64,000 nucleotides of DNA from Sandaracinaceae bacterium (GTDB lineage: Bacteria > Myxococcota_A > Polyangia > Polyangiales > Sandaracinaceae). Numbering within the stretch: position 1 is the stretch's first letter; each line of letters begins with the position of its first letter. Below are positions 25,678 to 33,421 of the stretch, in pieces. The notes beneath the pieces were generated by a model that was not told the DNA's origin, searched no databases, and saw nothing but the letters and a program-made list of their open reading frames with translations. The stretch lies in assembly GCA_020633195.1 (NCBI GenBank), contig JACKEC010000017.1:434001-498000 (forward strand). The letters run 5' to 3'. The position numbers and the translations under genes are program-made.

Positions 25678-27210
25678 ATGCGGTCTCGAAGCCTCGCGCT
25701 CGCGCTCCTCATCTCGGCCTGCGGGGACCCCGCGGTTGGTACCGACGCTGGCGCACCCGCGCCCGACGCCGGCGCCGTGACCTGCCCGGCCGACCCGTCC
25801 TCGGCGGCGGGCGAGGCGTGCGATCGGCTGGGCGCCACCTGCGCGTCGGACGCGTGCGGCGCCGACCGATGCGCCGCGGGCTGCGTCGAGCTCGTCTGCG
25901 CCGAGGCCCCCGACGGTCCGCGCTGGACGCAAGCGGCGGGCTGCACGGACGCCGGCGCGATGGACGCGGGCGCGATGGACGCGGGCGCGACGGACGCGGG
26001 GGCGCTGGACGCGGGCGCGATGGACGCCGGCGCGATGGACGCGGGGCCACCGGGCGCCTGCGCCGCGCTCGCCGCCGACACGACGCACCTCCTCCACGAC
26101 GCGGACACGAGCGCCTCGCTCGGCTCGGTGGTGTGGGACGGCGCTGGCTACGCCGTCGTCTGGGCGCAGCTCACCTCCCGCGACCCCGTGATCTTCGCGC
26201 TCTACTTCGGCCGCGCCGATCGCGAAGGCAACCCCGTCCCGGGCAGCGTCCGGCGCCTCTTCGAAGACGCGGAGCTGCAGGTCGGCGGCGCCCTCGCCCT
26301 CGGCGACGGTGAGCTCGGGCTCGCGTACACGCGCGGCGCCACCACGGGCCTGACCGTGTCCAACCGGACGTGGTTCGCGCGCCTCGCGCTCGACGGGACG
26401 CCCCTCGACGGAACCGGCGTCCGGCTCAGCGACGACCACTGGCCGCAGCACGGCCACGACGTCGCGTGGAGCCCCACCCTGCGGCAATGGGCGGTGGCGT
26501 GGGAGGGCACCGACCCGCCCGGCGGCGGCATCGTGAGCCATCACGTCTACGCCACGCGCGTCGACGCCGCGGGCGCCGTCATCGACGCCACCCCCAACCG
26601 CCTCGACGCCCTGACCTCGACCGTCTTCCACGGCAGCTCGGCCCTCGTGTGGACCGGCGACCGCTTCGCGATCGGCCTGGCCGAGTACGCCTCGGTGAGC
26701 TCCACCCGCGTCGTCGTCGTCGAGCTCGACCCCGCCACCGGCGCCGCCGCGCGCACCATCGTCGTGGCCGCGCCCACCCGCCGACCGTCCAAGGTCTCCC
26801 TCGCGACCGACGGCGCCACCTACGGCGTCGTGTGGAACGACATCGAGCCGACCTCGACCGCGTCCTTCCGCCTCGCCGCCGTGGGCGGCGACCCGATCGG
26901 CGACGCCATCGCCGTCGGTGGCGCCGCGGGCGTCAGCTCGCCGACCGTCACCACGAGCGGCGGCACCTACCGCGTCGCCTTCCACGAGGGCGACGGTTCC
27001 ACCGCGGCCGTGTGGTGGATGCGGATCGGCGACGACGGCGTCGTCCTCGACGCCGCCCGCCTCGTCGCGACCGGGACCCCGCCGTACTCGAGCTTCCCCG
27101 ACATGGCGACCGACGGCTGCAACGACGCCATCGGCTGGGTCGGGATCGGCTCATTGCCCACCGGCGGGCAGGACACCGAGATCCACCTCGACGTGATCGC
27201 GGGGCCCTGA
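25678..27210 (+). CDS. Lipoprotein with DAGAM repeats and beta-propeller-like region
   Basis: A 510-residue lipoprotein: signal with lipobox LISAC, a short Cys-rich module (about residues 35-90, eight or more Cys) and a spacer of seven DAGAM-type pentapeptides. A 380-residue domain follows made of blades such as GSVVWDGAGYAVVWAQ, SPTLRQWAVAWEGT, ALVWTGDRFAIGLAEY and LATDGATYGVVWND. These recurring W-D-G-x-x-Y/F-x-V-x-W units are typical of a beta-propeller found in many secreted myxobacterial proteins. The last Cys pair is absent (single C near the end). Probably a surface binding protein; ligand unknown. Confidence 0.85.
   Translation: MRSRSLALALLISACGDPAVGTDAGAPAPDAGAVTCPADPSSAAGEACDRLGATCASDACGADRCAAGCVELVCAEAPDGPRWTQAAGCTDAGAMDAGAMDAGATDAGALDAGAMDAGAMDAGPPGACAALAADTTHLLHDADTSASLGSVVWDGAGYAVVWAQLTSRDPVIFALYFGRADREGNPVPGSVRRLFEDAELQVGGALALGDGELGLAYTRGATTGLTVSNRTWFARLALDGTPLDGTGVRLSDDHWPQHGHDVAWSPTLRQWAVAWEGTDPPGGGIVSHHVYATRVDAAGAVIDATPNRLDALTSTVFHGSSALVWTGDRFAIGLAEYASVSSTRVVVVELDPATGAAARTIVVAAPTRRPSKVSLATDGATYGVVWNDIEPTSTASFRLAAVGGDPIGDAIAVGGAAGVSSPTVTTSGGTYRVAFHEGDGSTAAVWWMRIGDDGVVLDAARLVATGTPPYSSFPDMATDGCNDAIGWVGIGSLPTGGQDTEIHLDVIAGP
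25948..26046 (+). repeat. In-frame 15-base minisatellite coding for DAGAM units
   Basis: About seven tandem units of GACGCGGGCGCGATG with single-base variants encode the Asp-Ala-Gly-Ala-x spacer of the lipoprotein. A unit of 15 bases lets the array expand or shrink without frameshift. Confidence 0.8.
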
Positions 27211-27262
27211 GGAGCCCGCCGCTCGAAGCGACCGGTGGTGTGACGCGCGCGCGGACTGCCGC

Positions 27263-27268
27263 TACCCT
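27263..27268 (+). promoter_or_regulatory. -10 box, leaderless GTG start
   Basis: TACCCT, six bases before the GTG at 27275. The paralogue at 31235 has the same arrangement. Confidence 0.45.
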
Positions 27269-27274
27269 GACTCC

Positions 27275-27706
27275 GTGCGAAGCCCGTTCATGACCGAGCG
27301 TGCGCGAGACCAGGTCGACCGGATCCTCGAGCACGCGTGCTTCCCCGGGCTGGGGCTCCTCCTCGACCGCGACCGCCTCGTCGTCGCCGCGCACGGCGGT
27401 GCGGAAGGCACCGGCGTTCACGGAGTCGCCGATGTGTTCGGCGCGAGACCGGACGCCTCGCTCGTCATCGAGGCCCACACCCTCACCGATGGCCTGCGCG
27501 TCCAGCGCCACGAGCTCCGGGCCGGTTACATCCTGGTGATCGCGGTGCCCTGCGAGGTCATCCTCCGCACCGACCGCATCGACCGAGCGGTCGCCCTGCT
27601 CGACCGCATGCTCGTCGTCGGCGGCGTGATGGGATCGGGCTCGCCCGGCGACTCGGGATCGGGCGCCCCAGCGCTGGTGGGGCTCGATCGGATCATCGAG
27701 CGCTGA
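27275..27706 (+). CDS. Small hypothetical protein, paralogue of 31235-31666
   Basis: A 143-residue soluble protein. The GTG start is supported by the -10 box six bases upstream and by the shared MxSPF N-terminus of the equal-length paralogue at 31235. It has alternating beta strands and helices (GLGLLLDRDRLVVAAHGG, LRAGYILVIAVPCEVILR, RIDRAVALLDRMLV), loosely like the Roadblock/LC7 fold that in myxobacteria regulates small GTPases, but I cannot assign it. Its last 130 bases recur, frameshifted, at 31066-31198. Confidence 0.7.
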   Translation: MRSPFMTERARDQVDRILEHACFPGLGLLLDRDRLVVAAHGGAEGTGVHGVADVFGARPDASLVIEAHTLTDGLRVQRHELRAGYILVIAVPCEVILRTDRIDRAVALLDRMLVVGGVMGSGSPGDSGSGAPALVGLDRIIER

Positions 27707-27769
27707 GACTTCGCTTCGCGAGGCGCAACTTGCCTTCCGAGAGACGACGTGGCCGAGCCGCCGTGGCGA

Positions 27770-28042
27770 GGGGACGATCCTCTTCAGCTTCTTCATGCTG
27801 CGCGAGGACGTCGATCGGCGCCAGCTCCTCGCGGCGGTCTGGAACGGATCCGAGAGCCCGCGATGCGATGGTCGGGTCTTCAAAGTCGGGTTTCTGAGGT
27901 CGGGCGCCTGCGGAGCCGCCTTCGGCGTCTCCTCCGGCGGCTCCGCGAGCCCGCTGCGCGGTCTCGCTCCGCGCGCGCCGAGCCCTTCGGTCTCGTCGCG
28001 TCGAGTGCGTCGGCGTCGAAGAAACTGAAGAGGATCGTCCCC
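27770..28042. mobile_element. Non-coding inverted-repeat (MITE-like) element, copy 1
   Basis: A 273-base unit bounded by 25-base terminal inverted repeats beginning GGGGACGATCCTCTTCAGCT (27770-27794 and 28018-28042, one mismatch). It is nearly identical to the copy at 30147-30405 apart from a short internal gap and point changes. An internal palindrome (GGAGCCGCC ... GGCGGCTCC) lies in the middle. No transposase is encoded. TGGCG occurs on both sides and could be a target duplication, although both copies share these flanks. Confidence 0.7.
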
Positions 28043-28139
28043 TGGCGTTTGTCGTCCTCGGGGTAGGCGATGAGCTTCGATTGGGTGCCAGCGTGCGGGT
28101 CGGAGGTGAGGGAGGGCGTATCCTCGACGAGGAGACCGA

Positions 28140-28607
28140 GTGACCAGCACCTTCGAGATCCCCGACCCTTTCGTCATCGAGTCGGTCCAGCACATCGACT
28201 GGTATGACGGGCCCGTGACCGCGCTGCTCTCTGAACGATCGACCGGCCCATGGCTCGCGTTCCTCCTCGCGTCGCTGCGTCGTCCGTACCGACGCATCTA
28301 CGGTCTCCTCCCGACCACGGCGGAGGTCGCGGAGGAGCTCGCTCGAATCCTCGAAGATGAGCCGTCCTCTCTGAACTGGTCGTGCCTCTCGAAGCGTTTC
28401 CACGTCGCCCTCGCCAACTCGGACGGCCCGCTCCTTCTCGTGCGTGGTGAGGGCCTCCACCCGCCAGCACCGCTCGAGCGGTGCCTGCTTTCCTGGAACC
28501 ACTTCCGCGGCAGGGTCACCTTCACCGATGACGACGCGTACTCGCAGGAGCGCGCGAAGTTCTGGAACGAGGTCTTCGACGACCCTCCCGACGAGGACGA
28601 GCGATAG
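28140..28607 (+). CDS. Hypothetical protein
   Basis: A 155-residue soluble acidic protein with GTG start, preceded by GAGGAG five bases upstream and a TATCCT box further up. It is Trp/Leu-rich (DPFVIESVQHIDWYDGPV, GPWLAFLLASLRRPYRRIYGLLPT) with an acidic C-terminus. It lies 39 bases before the macro-domain gene on the same strand and may be co-transcribed. I do not recognise it. Confidence 0.65.
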   Translation: MTSTFEIPDPFVIESVQHIDWYDGPVTALLSERSTGPWLAFLLASLRRPYRRIYGLLPTTAEVAEELARILEDEPSSLNWSCLSKRFHVALANSDGPLLLVRGEGLHPPAPLERCLLSWNHFRGRVTFTDDDAYSQERAKFWNEVFDDPPDEDER

Positions 28608-28646
28608 ATCGTCCCCTGCTCGGAGCGCGTCCATCACACTGCGCGC

Positions 28647-29117
28647 ATGCCCATTCGCTACGTCATCGGAGACGCCACCCGCCCCCAGGCCGACGGTCCC
28701 GCCATCATCGTCCACGTGTGCAACGACATCGGCGGCTGGGGCCGTGGTTTCGTCCTCGCCATCTCGAAGCGCTGGTCCGAGCCTGAGATCGAGTTTCGGA
28801 AATGGGCCCGAGGCGATCTGGCGCAGCCGTACGGACTTGGCGAGGTCCAGCTCGTCCAGATCGAGCCCGAGCTCTGGGTGGCGAACCTCGTTGGCCAGCA
28901 CGGCGTTCGACGCCGTGGGGGTGCGGCGCCCGTGCGCTACGAGGCGATACGAGAAGGACTTGGCAAGGTCGCCAAGCTCGCGATCGAGGTCGGCGCGAGC
29001 GTCCACATGCCGCGGATCGGCTGCGGCTTGGCAGGCGGCCGGTGGGAGGAGGTCGGCCCGATCGTCTCCGAGACGCTGAGCAACCTCGATGTAACGGTCT
29101 ACGACTTCGAGAGCTGA
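28647..29117 (+). CDS. Macro-domain protein (ADP-ribose binding)
   Basis: A 156-residue stand-alone macro domain. IRYVIGDATRP, then IIVHVCNDIGGWGRGFVLAIS (the conserved Asn and Gly-rich ligand loop) and HMPRIGCGLAGGRWEEV (second loop) match Poa1p-type macro domains, which bind ADP-ribose and may remove it from phosphate or protein adducts. VANLVGQHG lies in the middle as in that group. A 60-base segment of this gene recurs degenerate at 31734-31793. A NADAR gene, also linked to ADP-ribose chemistry, lies 3.2 kb away. Confidence 0.88.
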   Translation: MPIRYVIGDATRPQADGPAIIVHVCNDIGGWGRGFVLAISKRWSEPEIEFRKWARGDLAQPYGLGEVQLVQIEPELWVANLVGQHGVRRRGGAAPVRYEAIREGLGKVAKLAIEVGASVHMPRIGCGLAGGRWEEVGPIVSETLSNLDVTVYDFES

Positions 29118-29292
29118 GCTTGCTGCCTGGCATGGTTCCTTGCGATGCACGCGCCGGCGTTCGACCATGCGCTAGCTGGCGGTGCGAGGGATCGCCTAGC
29201 CACTCACGCGCTCGTTCGAGCCGACGCCCAACTCCCTCACCCACGCGGCGATGGAAAGACGCGGGAGACCGCGCGAGCTCCAGGTCATGGCG

Positions 29293-29886
29293 TCAGCGTG
29301 GATCGAGCGCGTTCCTCAGTGCGCTCGCGAACGCCCCTGCGTCCTCGCGGGCCTGACGGACCTCGACTGACGGCGAGCCGAGCGTACGTACGGTGAGGTA
29401 CCGAAGCAGGCCCTGGACTACGGGGTCGAGGAAGCCCGAGAGCTCGGCCACGGCTTCGAGGGCGGGGAGGGCGATGTCGACGACCCGTCCGGCGTCGAGC
29501 TCGCGGGTGGTCGCTCCGGACTCGGCGTGCCACAGCTGGGTGAGCAACGCGCGGACCGTGTGCTCGACGGGTCCGTTCACGACCAACGTGAGCTTCATGA
29601 CCCCCATCGAGAGCTCGGGAAGTCGCTCGGGGCTGCAGGTGCGGCCCTCCGCTCTTCTCCACGCGGTCTCGAGCACATCGCGGGCGGCGTCGACCGGAAC
29701 GTCGGTCGGAACCGTCTCCGGCCCCAAGGCCAACAGGAACGGGCCGGTGCTGCCGAGCTCGACGATCGGGAACAGCGCCTCGAACACGAAGGCGAGCTGA
29801 AGCCAGAGCCGCCACGGCTCTCCAGGTGCGACGTCGTCGAGGGCACCGGCCCAGGCGTCCAAGGCGTCGTCCATGTTGGACTCCAT
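29293..29886 (-). CDS. Hypothetical protein
   Basis: A 197-residue acidic, helical, soluble protein starting MESNMDDALDAWAGAL. Segments such as PWRLWLQLAFVFEALFPIVEL and VVDIALPALEAVAELSGFLDP suggest amphipathic helices rather than membrane segments. No motif is recognised. The 175 bases between it and the macro gene, and the 260 bases upstream to the element at 30147, show no other gene. Confidence 0.6.
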   Translation of the reverse strand: MESNMDDALDAWAGALDDVAPGEPWRLWLQLAFVFEALFPIVELGSTGPFLLALGPETVPTDVPVDAARDVLETAWRRAEGRTCSPERLPELSMGVMKLTLVVNGPVEHTVRALLTQLWHAESGATTRELDAGRVVDIALPALEAVAELSGFLDPVVQGLLRYLTVRTLGSPSVEVRQAREDAGAFASALRNALDPR

Positions 29887-30146
29887 GCCACGCCCGCGTT
29901 AGCGCCCACAAGGTCCGACCCTCGATGATGAGCGTTGCGTCCATCCGGCGTGGAGCGACCGTCGAAGCCGCGCCAGCGTGTGCGAAGCTCGGTCCGTCGA
30001 TTCTGGCCGAGCTCTTCACCCAACGGAGCACACGCCGGTTGTCAATCTCGCGTGCACGTGAGTTGCGTCTCGAAGCGCTTCTTTGGGCGGTCACGAACGC
30101 GGTCACCAGCCACCTCAGCCGTTCAGGGACCGAGCCGCCGTGGCGA

Positions 30147-30405
30147 GGGGACGATCCTCTTCAGCTTCTTCATGCTGCGCGCGGACGTCGATCGGCGTCA
30201 GCTCCTCGCGGGGGTCTGGAACGGATCCGAGAGCCCGCGATGCGATGGTCGGGTCTTCGAGGTCGGGCGCCTGCGGAGCCGCCTTCGGCGTCTCCTCCGG
30301 CGGCTCCGCGAGCCCGCTGCGCGGTCTCGCTTCGCGCGCGCCGAGCCCTTCGGTCTCGTCGCGTCGAGTGCGTCGGTGTCGAAGAAGCTGAAGAGGATCG
30401 TCCCC
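30147..30405. mobile_element. Non-coding inverted-repeat (MITE-like) element, copy 2
   Basis: A 259-base copy of the element at 27770 with intact 25-base terminal inverted repeats (30147-30171 and 30381-30405, perfectly complementary). It lacks a short segment found in copy 1 after GGTCGGGTCTTC. It forms the 3' end of the minus-strand frame ending at 30198. Confidence 0.7.
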
Positions 30406-30989
30406 TGGCGTTCGCGCCCGGTGAGGGCGAAGCTGGAGACGAGCAAGACGCGCTGCTTGACTGGTGCAAGCCCTTCGTGGGGCGATGACGGGCCAGGTCC
30501 GCGGCCCGGTCGCCGCTCGAAGTCTCCTGCCCCGCGGATCTCGTCCGCTCGTGCGACTCCCGGCTCGACGGATCTCCAGACGACCGAACGGCTGGCGTTC
30601 CCCCTGAACCTGGCTCGTTGCGGCGCCAGGGCGCCAGGTGCTGAGCAGCTATCGTCTCGGTCGATGTGGGCCTCGAGGTCCTCAGCGAGGTCTTCCCGGT
30701 CGCGCTCGCGGAGCAGCCGAATCGTCGCCTCCTGGTTCCACATCAGGGCCAGTCGGCCGCCGGAGCCCATACGGCCTCCGGCCTCGAATACCGCGAGCAC
30801 GCGGTGGCAGCCACTGCAGCGCAGAAGGGCGGCGCGCGGATGCCGGCCAGGCCGACAGCGGAAGAGGTTGTGCTGGACGAACCGAAGGTCCGGAGGCTGT
30901 ACGAGAGGGAGCGGCGTGCCGCAGTAGGGGCAGTCGGTAGCCGGTTGGGCGGCTTCGCGCGGATTCACGACGACGCGTCTCGGGGGCAC
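30198..30989 (-). CDS. Zinc-ribbon-like protein whose C-terminus is supplied by the inserted element
   Basis: A 263-residue frame from GTG 30989, which has TACCCT six bases upstream. Residues 1-95 look real: CPYCGTPLPL (Cys20/Cys23), RCSGC (58-61), then MWNQEATIRLLRERDREDLAEDLEAHIDRD. Residues 96-194 are poorly protein-like. From about 195 the frame runs through the MITE-like copy (GTILFSFF then Arg-rich sequence) to a stop inside it. The native gene was probably shorter and was altered by the insertion. Function unknown. Confidence 0.5.
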   Translation of the reverse strand: MPPRRVVVNPREAAQPATDCPYCGTPLPLVQPPDLRFVQHNLFRCRPGRHPRAALLRCSGCHRVLAVFEAGGRMGSGGRLALMWNQEATIRLLRERDREDLAEDLEAHIDRDDSCSAPGALAPQRARFRGNASRSVVWRSVEPGVARADEIRGAGDFERRPGRGPGPSSPHEGLAPVKQRVLLVSSFALTGRERQGTILFSFFDTDALDATRPKGSARAKRDRAAGSRSRRRRRRRRLRRRPTSKTRPSHRGLSDPFQTPARS

Positions 30990-30995
30990 GCGAGT

Positions 30996-31001
30996 AGGGT
31001 A
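30996..31001 (-). promoter_or_regulatory. -10 box, leaderless GTG start of zinc-ribbon gene
   Basis: Minus-strand TACCCT, six bases before the GTG at 30989. It supports this frame being a real gene at its 5' end. Confidence 0.4.
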
Positions 31002-31065
31002 CGGGAGGGACCACGTGGGTTCACGGCTGTGCTCGACGAACGTGTGTTCCGAGAGCGTCGCCGAC

Positions 31066-31198
31066 CCCGCATCGACCGAACGGTCGCCCTGCTCGAGCGC
31101 ATGCTCGTCGTCGGCGGCGTGATGGGCTCGGGCTCGCCCGGCGACTGGGGATCGGGCGGCCGGCGCTCGTCGGGCTCGACCCGATCATCGAACATTGA
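31066..31198 (+). pseudogene. 3' fragment of the 27275 gene family
   Basis: About 133 bases closely match 27574-27706 (CGCATGCTCGTCGTCGGCGG and flanks) but carry a one-base deletion near the end and have no start. This is a decayed duplicate lying just before the intact paralogue at 31235. Confidence 0.75.
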
Positions 31199-31222
31199 GG
31201 AGGACGTACAGGCCCCCGTGGC

Positions 31223-31228
31223 TATCGT
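31223..31228 (+). promoter_or_regulatory. -10 box, leaderless GTG start
   Basis: TATCGT, six bases before the GTG at 31235. Confidence 0.45.
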
Positions 31229-31234
31229 GCTCCC

Positions 31235-31666
31235 GTGGGCTCGCCGTTCTCCGAAGCGCAACGACGGGATATTCGAGCCGTGCTCGACGCGCTCGACATC
31301 GGCCCGTCCGAGCTGCTCGTCGCGATCGATGCGGAGACTGGTGAGCGGCTCACGCGGCGAGGTCGGGTGGAGCCGGCCCACCAGGCGTGCGCCGACGCCG
31401 ACCCGCGCCATCGCCCGCGCCGTGCGCGGTGGACATGTGAGCGCCACGGCCTCTTCGGTGAGGTGCTCGTCGCGGCGGACCGTGTGGGCATCCTCTTGGT
31501 GAGCTTCGATCCGCGCTCGGAGCGAGGGCTCGCCGAGCTTCGCGGTGCGACGCGTGAGATCGCACGCATCCTCGGAGGTCCCGACGACGCGACCAGTGCC
31601 CTCGTGGCACCCGTTGGAGGCGGCGGCCCGCACGCGGGTGCATTCGCGGCGCGTCTCGAGCGCTGA
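31235..31666 (+). CDS. Small hypothetical protein, paralogue of 27275-27706
   Basis: A 143-residue protein of exactly the same length as the product at 27275, sharing the MxSPF start and the pattern of an N-terminal helix, a central beta stretch (GEVLVAADRVGILLVSFDP) and a following helix (AELRGATREIARIL). The sequences have diverged strongly. It contains ADADPRHRPRRARWTCERHG in the middle. Same promoter arrangement. Function unknown; a Roadblock/LC7-like fold is a weak possibility. Confidence 0.65.
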   Translation: MGSPFSEAQRRDIRAVLDALDIGPSELLVAIDAETGERLTRRGRVEPAHQACADADPRHRPRRARWTCERHGLFGEVLVAADRVGILLVSFDPRSERGLAELRGATREIARILGGPDDATSALVAPVGGGGPHAGAFAARLER

Positions 31667-31733
31667 AGTACCAGCGAGTGGAGTTGCGCGCTCATCGCGA
31701 GCTGTGCGCCGGCACGCCGCGGTGGCCTGCTGG

Positions 31734-31793
31734 AAGGTTGCCAAGCCCGCGCTCGAGGTCGGCGCGAGCGTTCACATGCCGCGGACCGGGTGC
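31734..31793 (+). pseudogene. Remnant of the macro-domain gene
   Basis: Sixty bases match 28965-29024 at 54 positions, covering the codons for KVAKLAIEVGASVHMPRIGC. No frame extends beyond it. The antisense of this fragment supplies the last residues of the small minus-strand frame at 31772. Confidence 0.7.
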
Positions 31794-32002
31794 ACCGGCT
31801 CGCACTTCAACGCTCGCCTCACGATCTCTGCGAGGTCGGTTCCCGGGGCGAGCTCACCACGGACTCGTTCGAGCATCGCCGTCGCCTCGCGCTCGCTCCA
31901 CGACATGGAACGGAGCGCCTGCTTCGCGTCGCGCATCACCGCCGCGCTCCGACCCTCGACCAGCGACGCGCCGTATGGCCTGCCGTCGGCGTGCCGATAC
32001 AC
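31772..32002 (-). CDS. Small frame with RuvA C-terminal-like helical domain (probable remnant)
   Basis: A 76-residue frame with a GTG start. Its segment VMRDAKQALRSMSWSEREAT followed by AMLERVRGEL and DLAEIVRRALK resembles the three-helix C-terminal domain of RuvA, which contacts RuvB. There is no RuvA N-terminal part. The last residues (HPVRGM) come from antisense of the macro-gene remnant, so the 3' end is a recombination junction. The 250 bases upstream to the NADAR gene show no clear gene. Likely a gene fragment. Confidence 0.4.
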   Translation of the reverse strand: MYRHADGRPYGASLVEGRSAAVMRDAKQALRSMSWSEREATAMLERVRGELAPGTDLAEIVRRALKCEPVHPVRGM

Positions 32003-32256
32003 GAGCCCCGGCGCTGACGCCGCTCGACCTGCCTGCGGGTCTTGGGCGGGACAGTCTGCGATGCCCGCTTCGCCGAGCCCTCACCATCGACGACACCGAC
32101 GTGCTCGGCGTCGCAGTGAGCCATCGACACCGTCAGGTCGTCGACCGGACCGACTCGCCGGCGGCCTCGATCACCGCACCGCGGTGCGGGTCGAGGGTCG
32201 GCGCGATCTGATACGGCGCCCGCCCCGACGCGCCCTCACCAGCACCGGGCGGCGTC

Positions 32257-32712
32257 TCAGCGTCGCGCGGCCTCCTCCGCCAGCACCGCTCGCACCTCCA
32301 TGAGGATGGCCCCGAGCCGGTTGCGCCCGCTGCCGTCGCCGGCGTCGCCCCAGTAGGCGTCGTTCTCCGTGTGCTCGACGAGCTTGGCGGTGCCGGTGGC
32401 GAGGAGCTTGGCGGCGAGGTCGGGGTGCTGACGGAACTTGGCTTCGACCGCGGTTCGCATGACGGAGTCCTTGCGGCTCTCCCAGTCGCGGCGGAGCTTG
32501 CGGCGACGATCGCGGCCTCTTCGCGCGGCCTCGCCAGGGGTCTTCGCGGCGCGGACGGCGGCGCGGTCGGTCGGGTCCTCGAACTTCTGCGCCTGGAAGT
32601 AGTGCTCCGAGGTCCGCCAGCGCTCGCCGGCGATCTCGATGGGGTAAGGCGCGAAGTTGGAGAGCTCGCCGTGCTCGGCGACGACGCTGTAGAAGCGGAT
32701 GACGGTGGGCAT
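32257..32712 (-). CDS. NADAR family protein (YbiA-like)
   Basis: A 151-residue NADAR (DUF1768/YbiA) protein: IRFYSVVAEHGELSNFAPYPI, then WRTSEHYFQAQKF, KFRQHPDLAAKLLATG and a C-terminal NDAYWGDAGDGSGRNRLGAILMEVR. All are hallmarks, with the Glu of SEHYFQ and the WGDG-like loop expected at the active site. NADAR enzymes cleave N-glycosidic bonds, including removal of ADP-ribose from nucleobases in some systems and riboflavin intermediates in YbiA. The start is ATG 32712, since residues before it are not family-like. Macro-domain gene nearby. Confidence 0.9.
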   Translation of the reverse strand: MPTVIRFYSVVAEHGELSNFAPYPIEIAGERWRTSEHYFQAQKFEDPTDRAAVRAAKTPGEAARRGRDRRRKLRRDWESRKDSVMRTAVEAKFRQHPDLAAKLLATGTAKLVEHTENDAYWGDAGDGSGRNRLGAILMEVRAVLAEEAARR

Positions 32713-32802
32713 GGGACTTCGAGGGAGCACCGCGCCCACGGCGCAAATCGAGACCAGCCCGCGCGAAGCGCGGGCGTCGGTCGAGAGGAGCGAGGGGGAG
32801 AA

Positions 32803-33375
32803 TCAGTTGGCGAGGCGCGGGAAGAACTGGCCGCCCTCGAGGACGCGCTTGCTCTCGTCGCCGTCGGGGACGTCGTTGGGCCAGACCTCGAGGTGAGCCT
32901 CGCCCACCATCTGGTCCTTGTCCTTGATCCAGGCGTTGCGCTCTTCGATCCACGCGAGGCACGCCTTCTTCGCGGCGTCGGTCAGGGCGCGGGTGTCCTC
33001 GACGACGGTGAGGCCGGAGTCGACCTCGTAGCGAACGGAGATCGGGCGGTCGGGGTCGAGGTCGCCCGCGTCGGCGTTGGCGTCCTTCTGGAGGCCCTCG
33101 ATGAGCTCCATCTCCTTGCCGTACTGCTCCATCGCGGCCTGGACGTTCTTCATGTCGTACGCGGCCTTGAGCTTCAGCTCCTCGGCGTCGTAGGGGCGCA
33201 TGGCCTCCTTGAGCCGGCGGCTGTCGGCGGGCGAGGTGTCCGACAGGACCGAGACGATCTCGAGGTTCTGCGGGCGCTCCTTGAGCCACTCGATGCAGGT
33301 CTCACAGTCGGGCATCCCCGCCACGAGCATCTCACCCGTCTCGAGGTTGCGAACCTTCACTTCGAAGTCGGCCAT
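32803..33375 (-). CDS. Hypothetical protein
   Basis: A 190-residue soluble protein starting MADFEVKVRNLETGEMLVAG. The first 70 residues contain MPDCETCIEWLKERPQNLEIVSVLSD, with a Cys-x-x-Cys that could suit a thioredoxin-like or metal site. The rest is charged and helical (KEAMRPYDAEELKLKAAYDM, KDKDQMVGEAH). No family recognised. The long minus-strand frame extending to 36561 is a shadow of the propeller gene. Confidence 0.65.
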   Translation of the reverse strand: MADFEVKVRNLETGEMLVAGMPDCETCIEWLKERPQNLEIVSVLSDTSPADSRRLKEAMRPYDAEELKLKAAYDMKNVQAAMEQYGKEMELIEGLQKDANADAGDLDPDRPISVRYEVDSGLTVVEDTRALTDAAKKACLAWIEERNAWIKDKDQMVGEAHLEVWPNDVPDGDESKRVLEGGQFFPRLAN

Positions 33376-33421
33376 GTCGGGACCATTGCCGAACCTGGGC
33401 GCGCGGACAAGAGTGATCGAC

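Noticed and set aside
27770..28042. Transposase-bearing insertion sequence
   Set aside because: The interval is under 300 bases and contains no plausible transposase frame on either strand.
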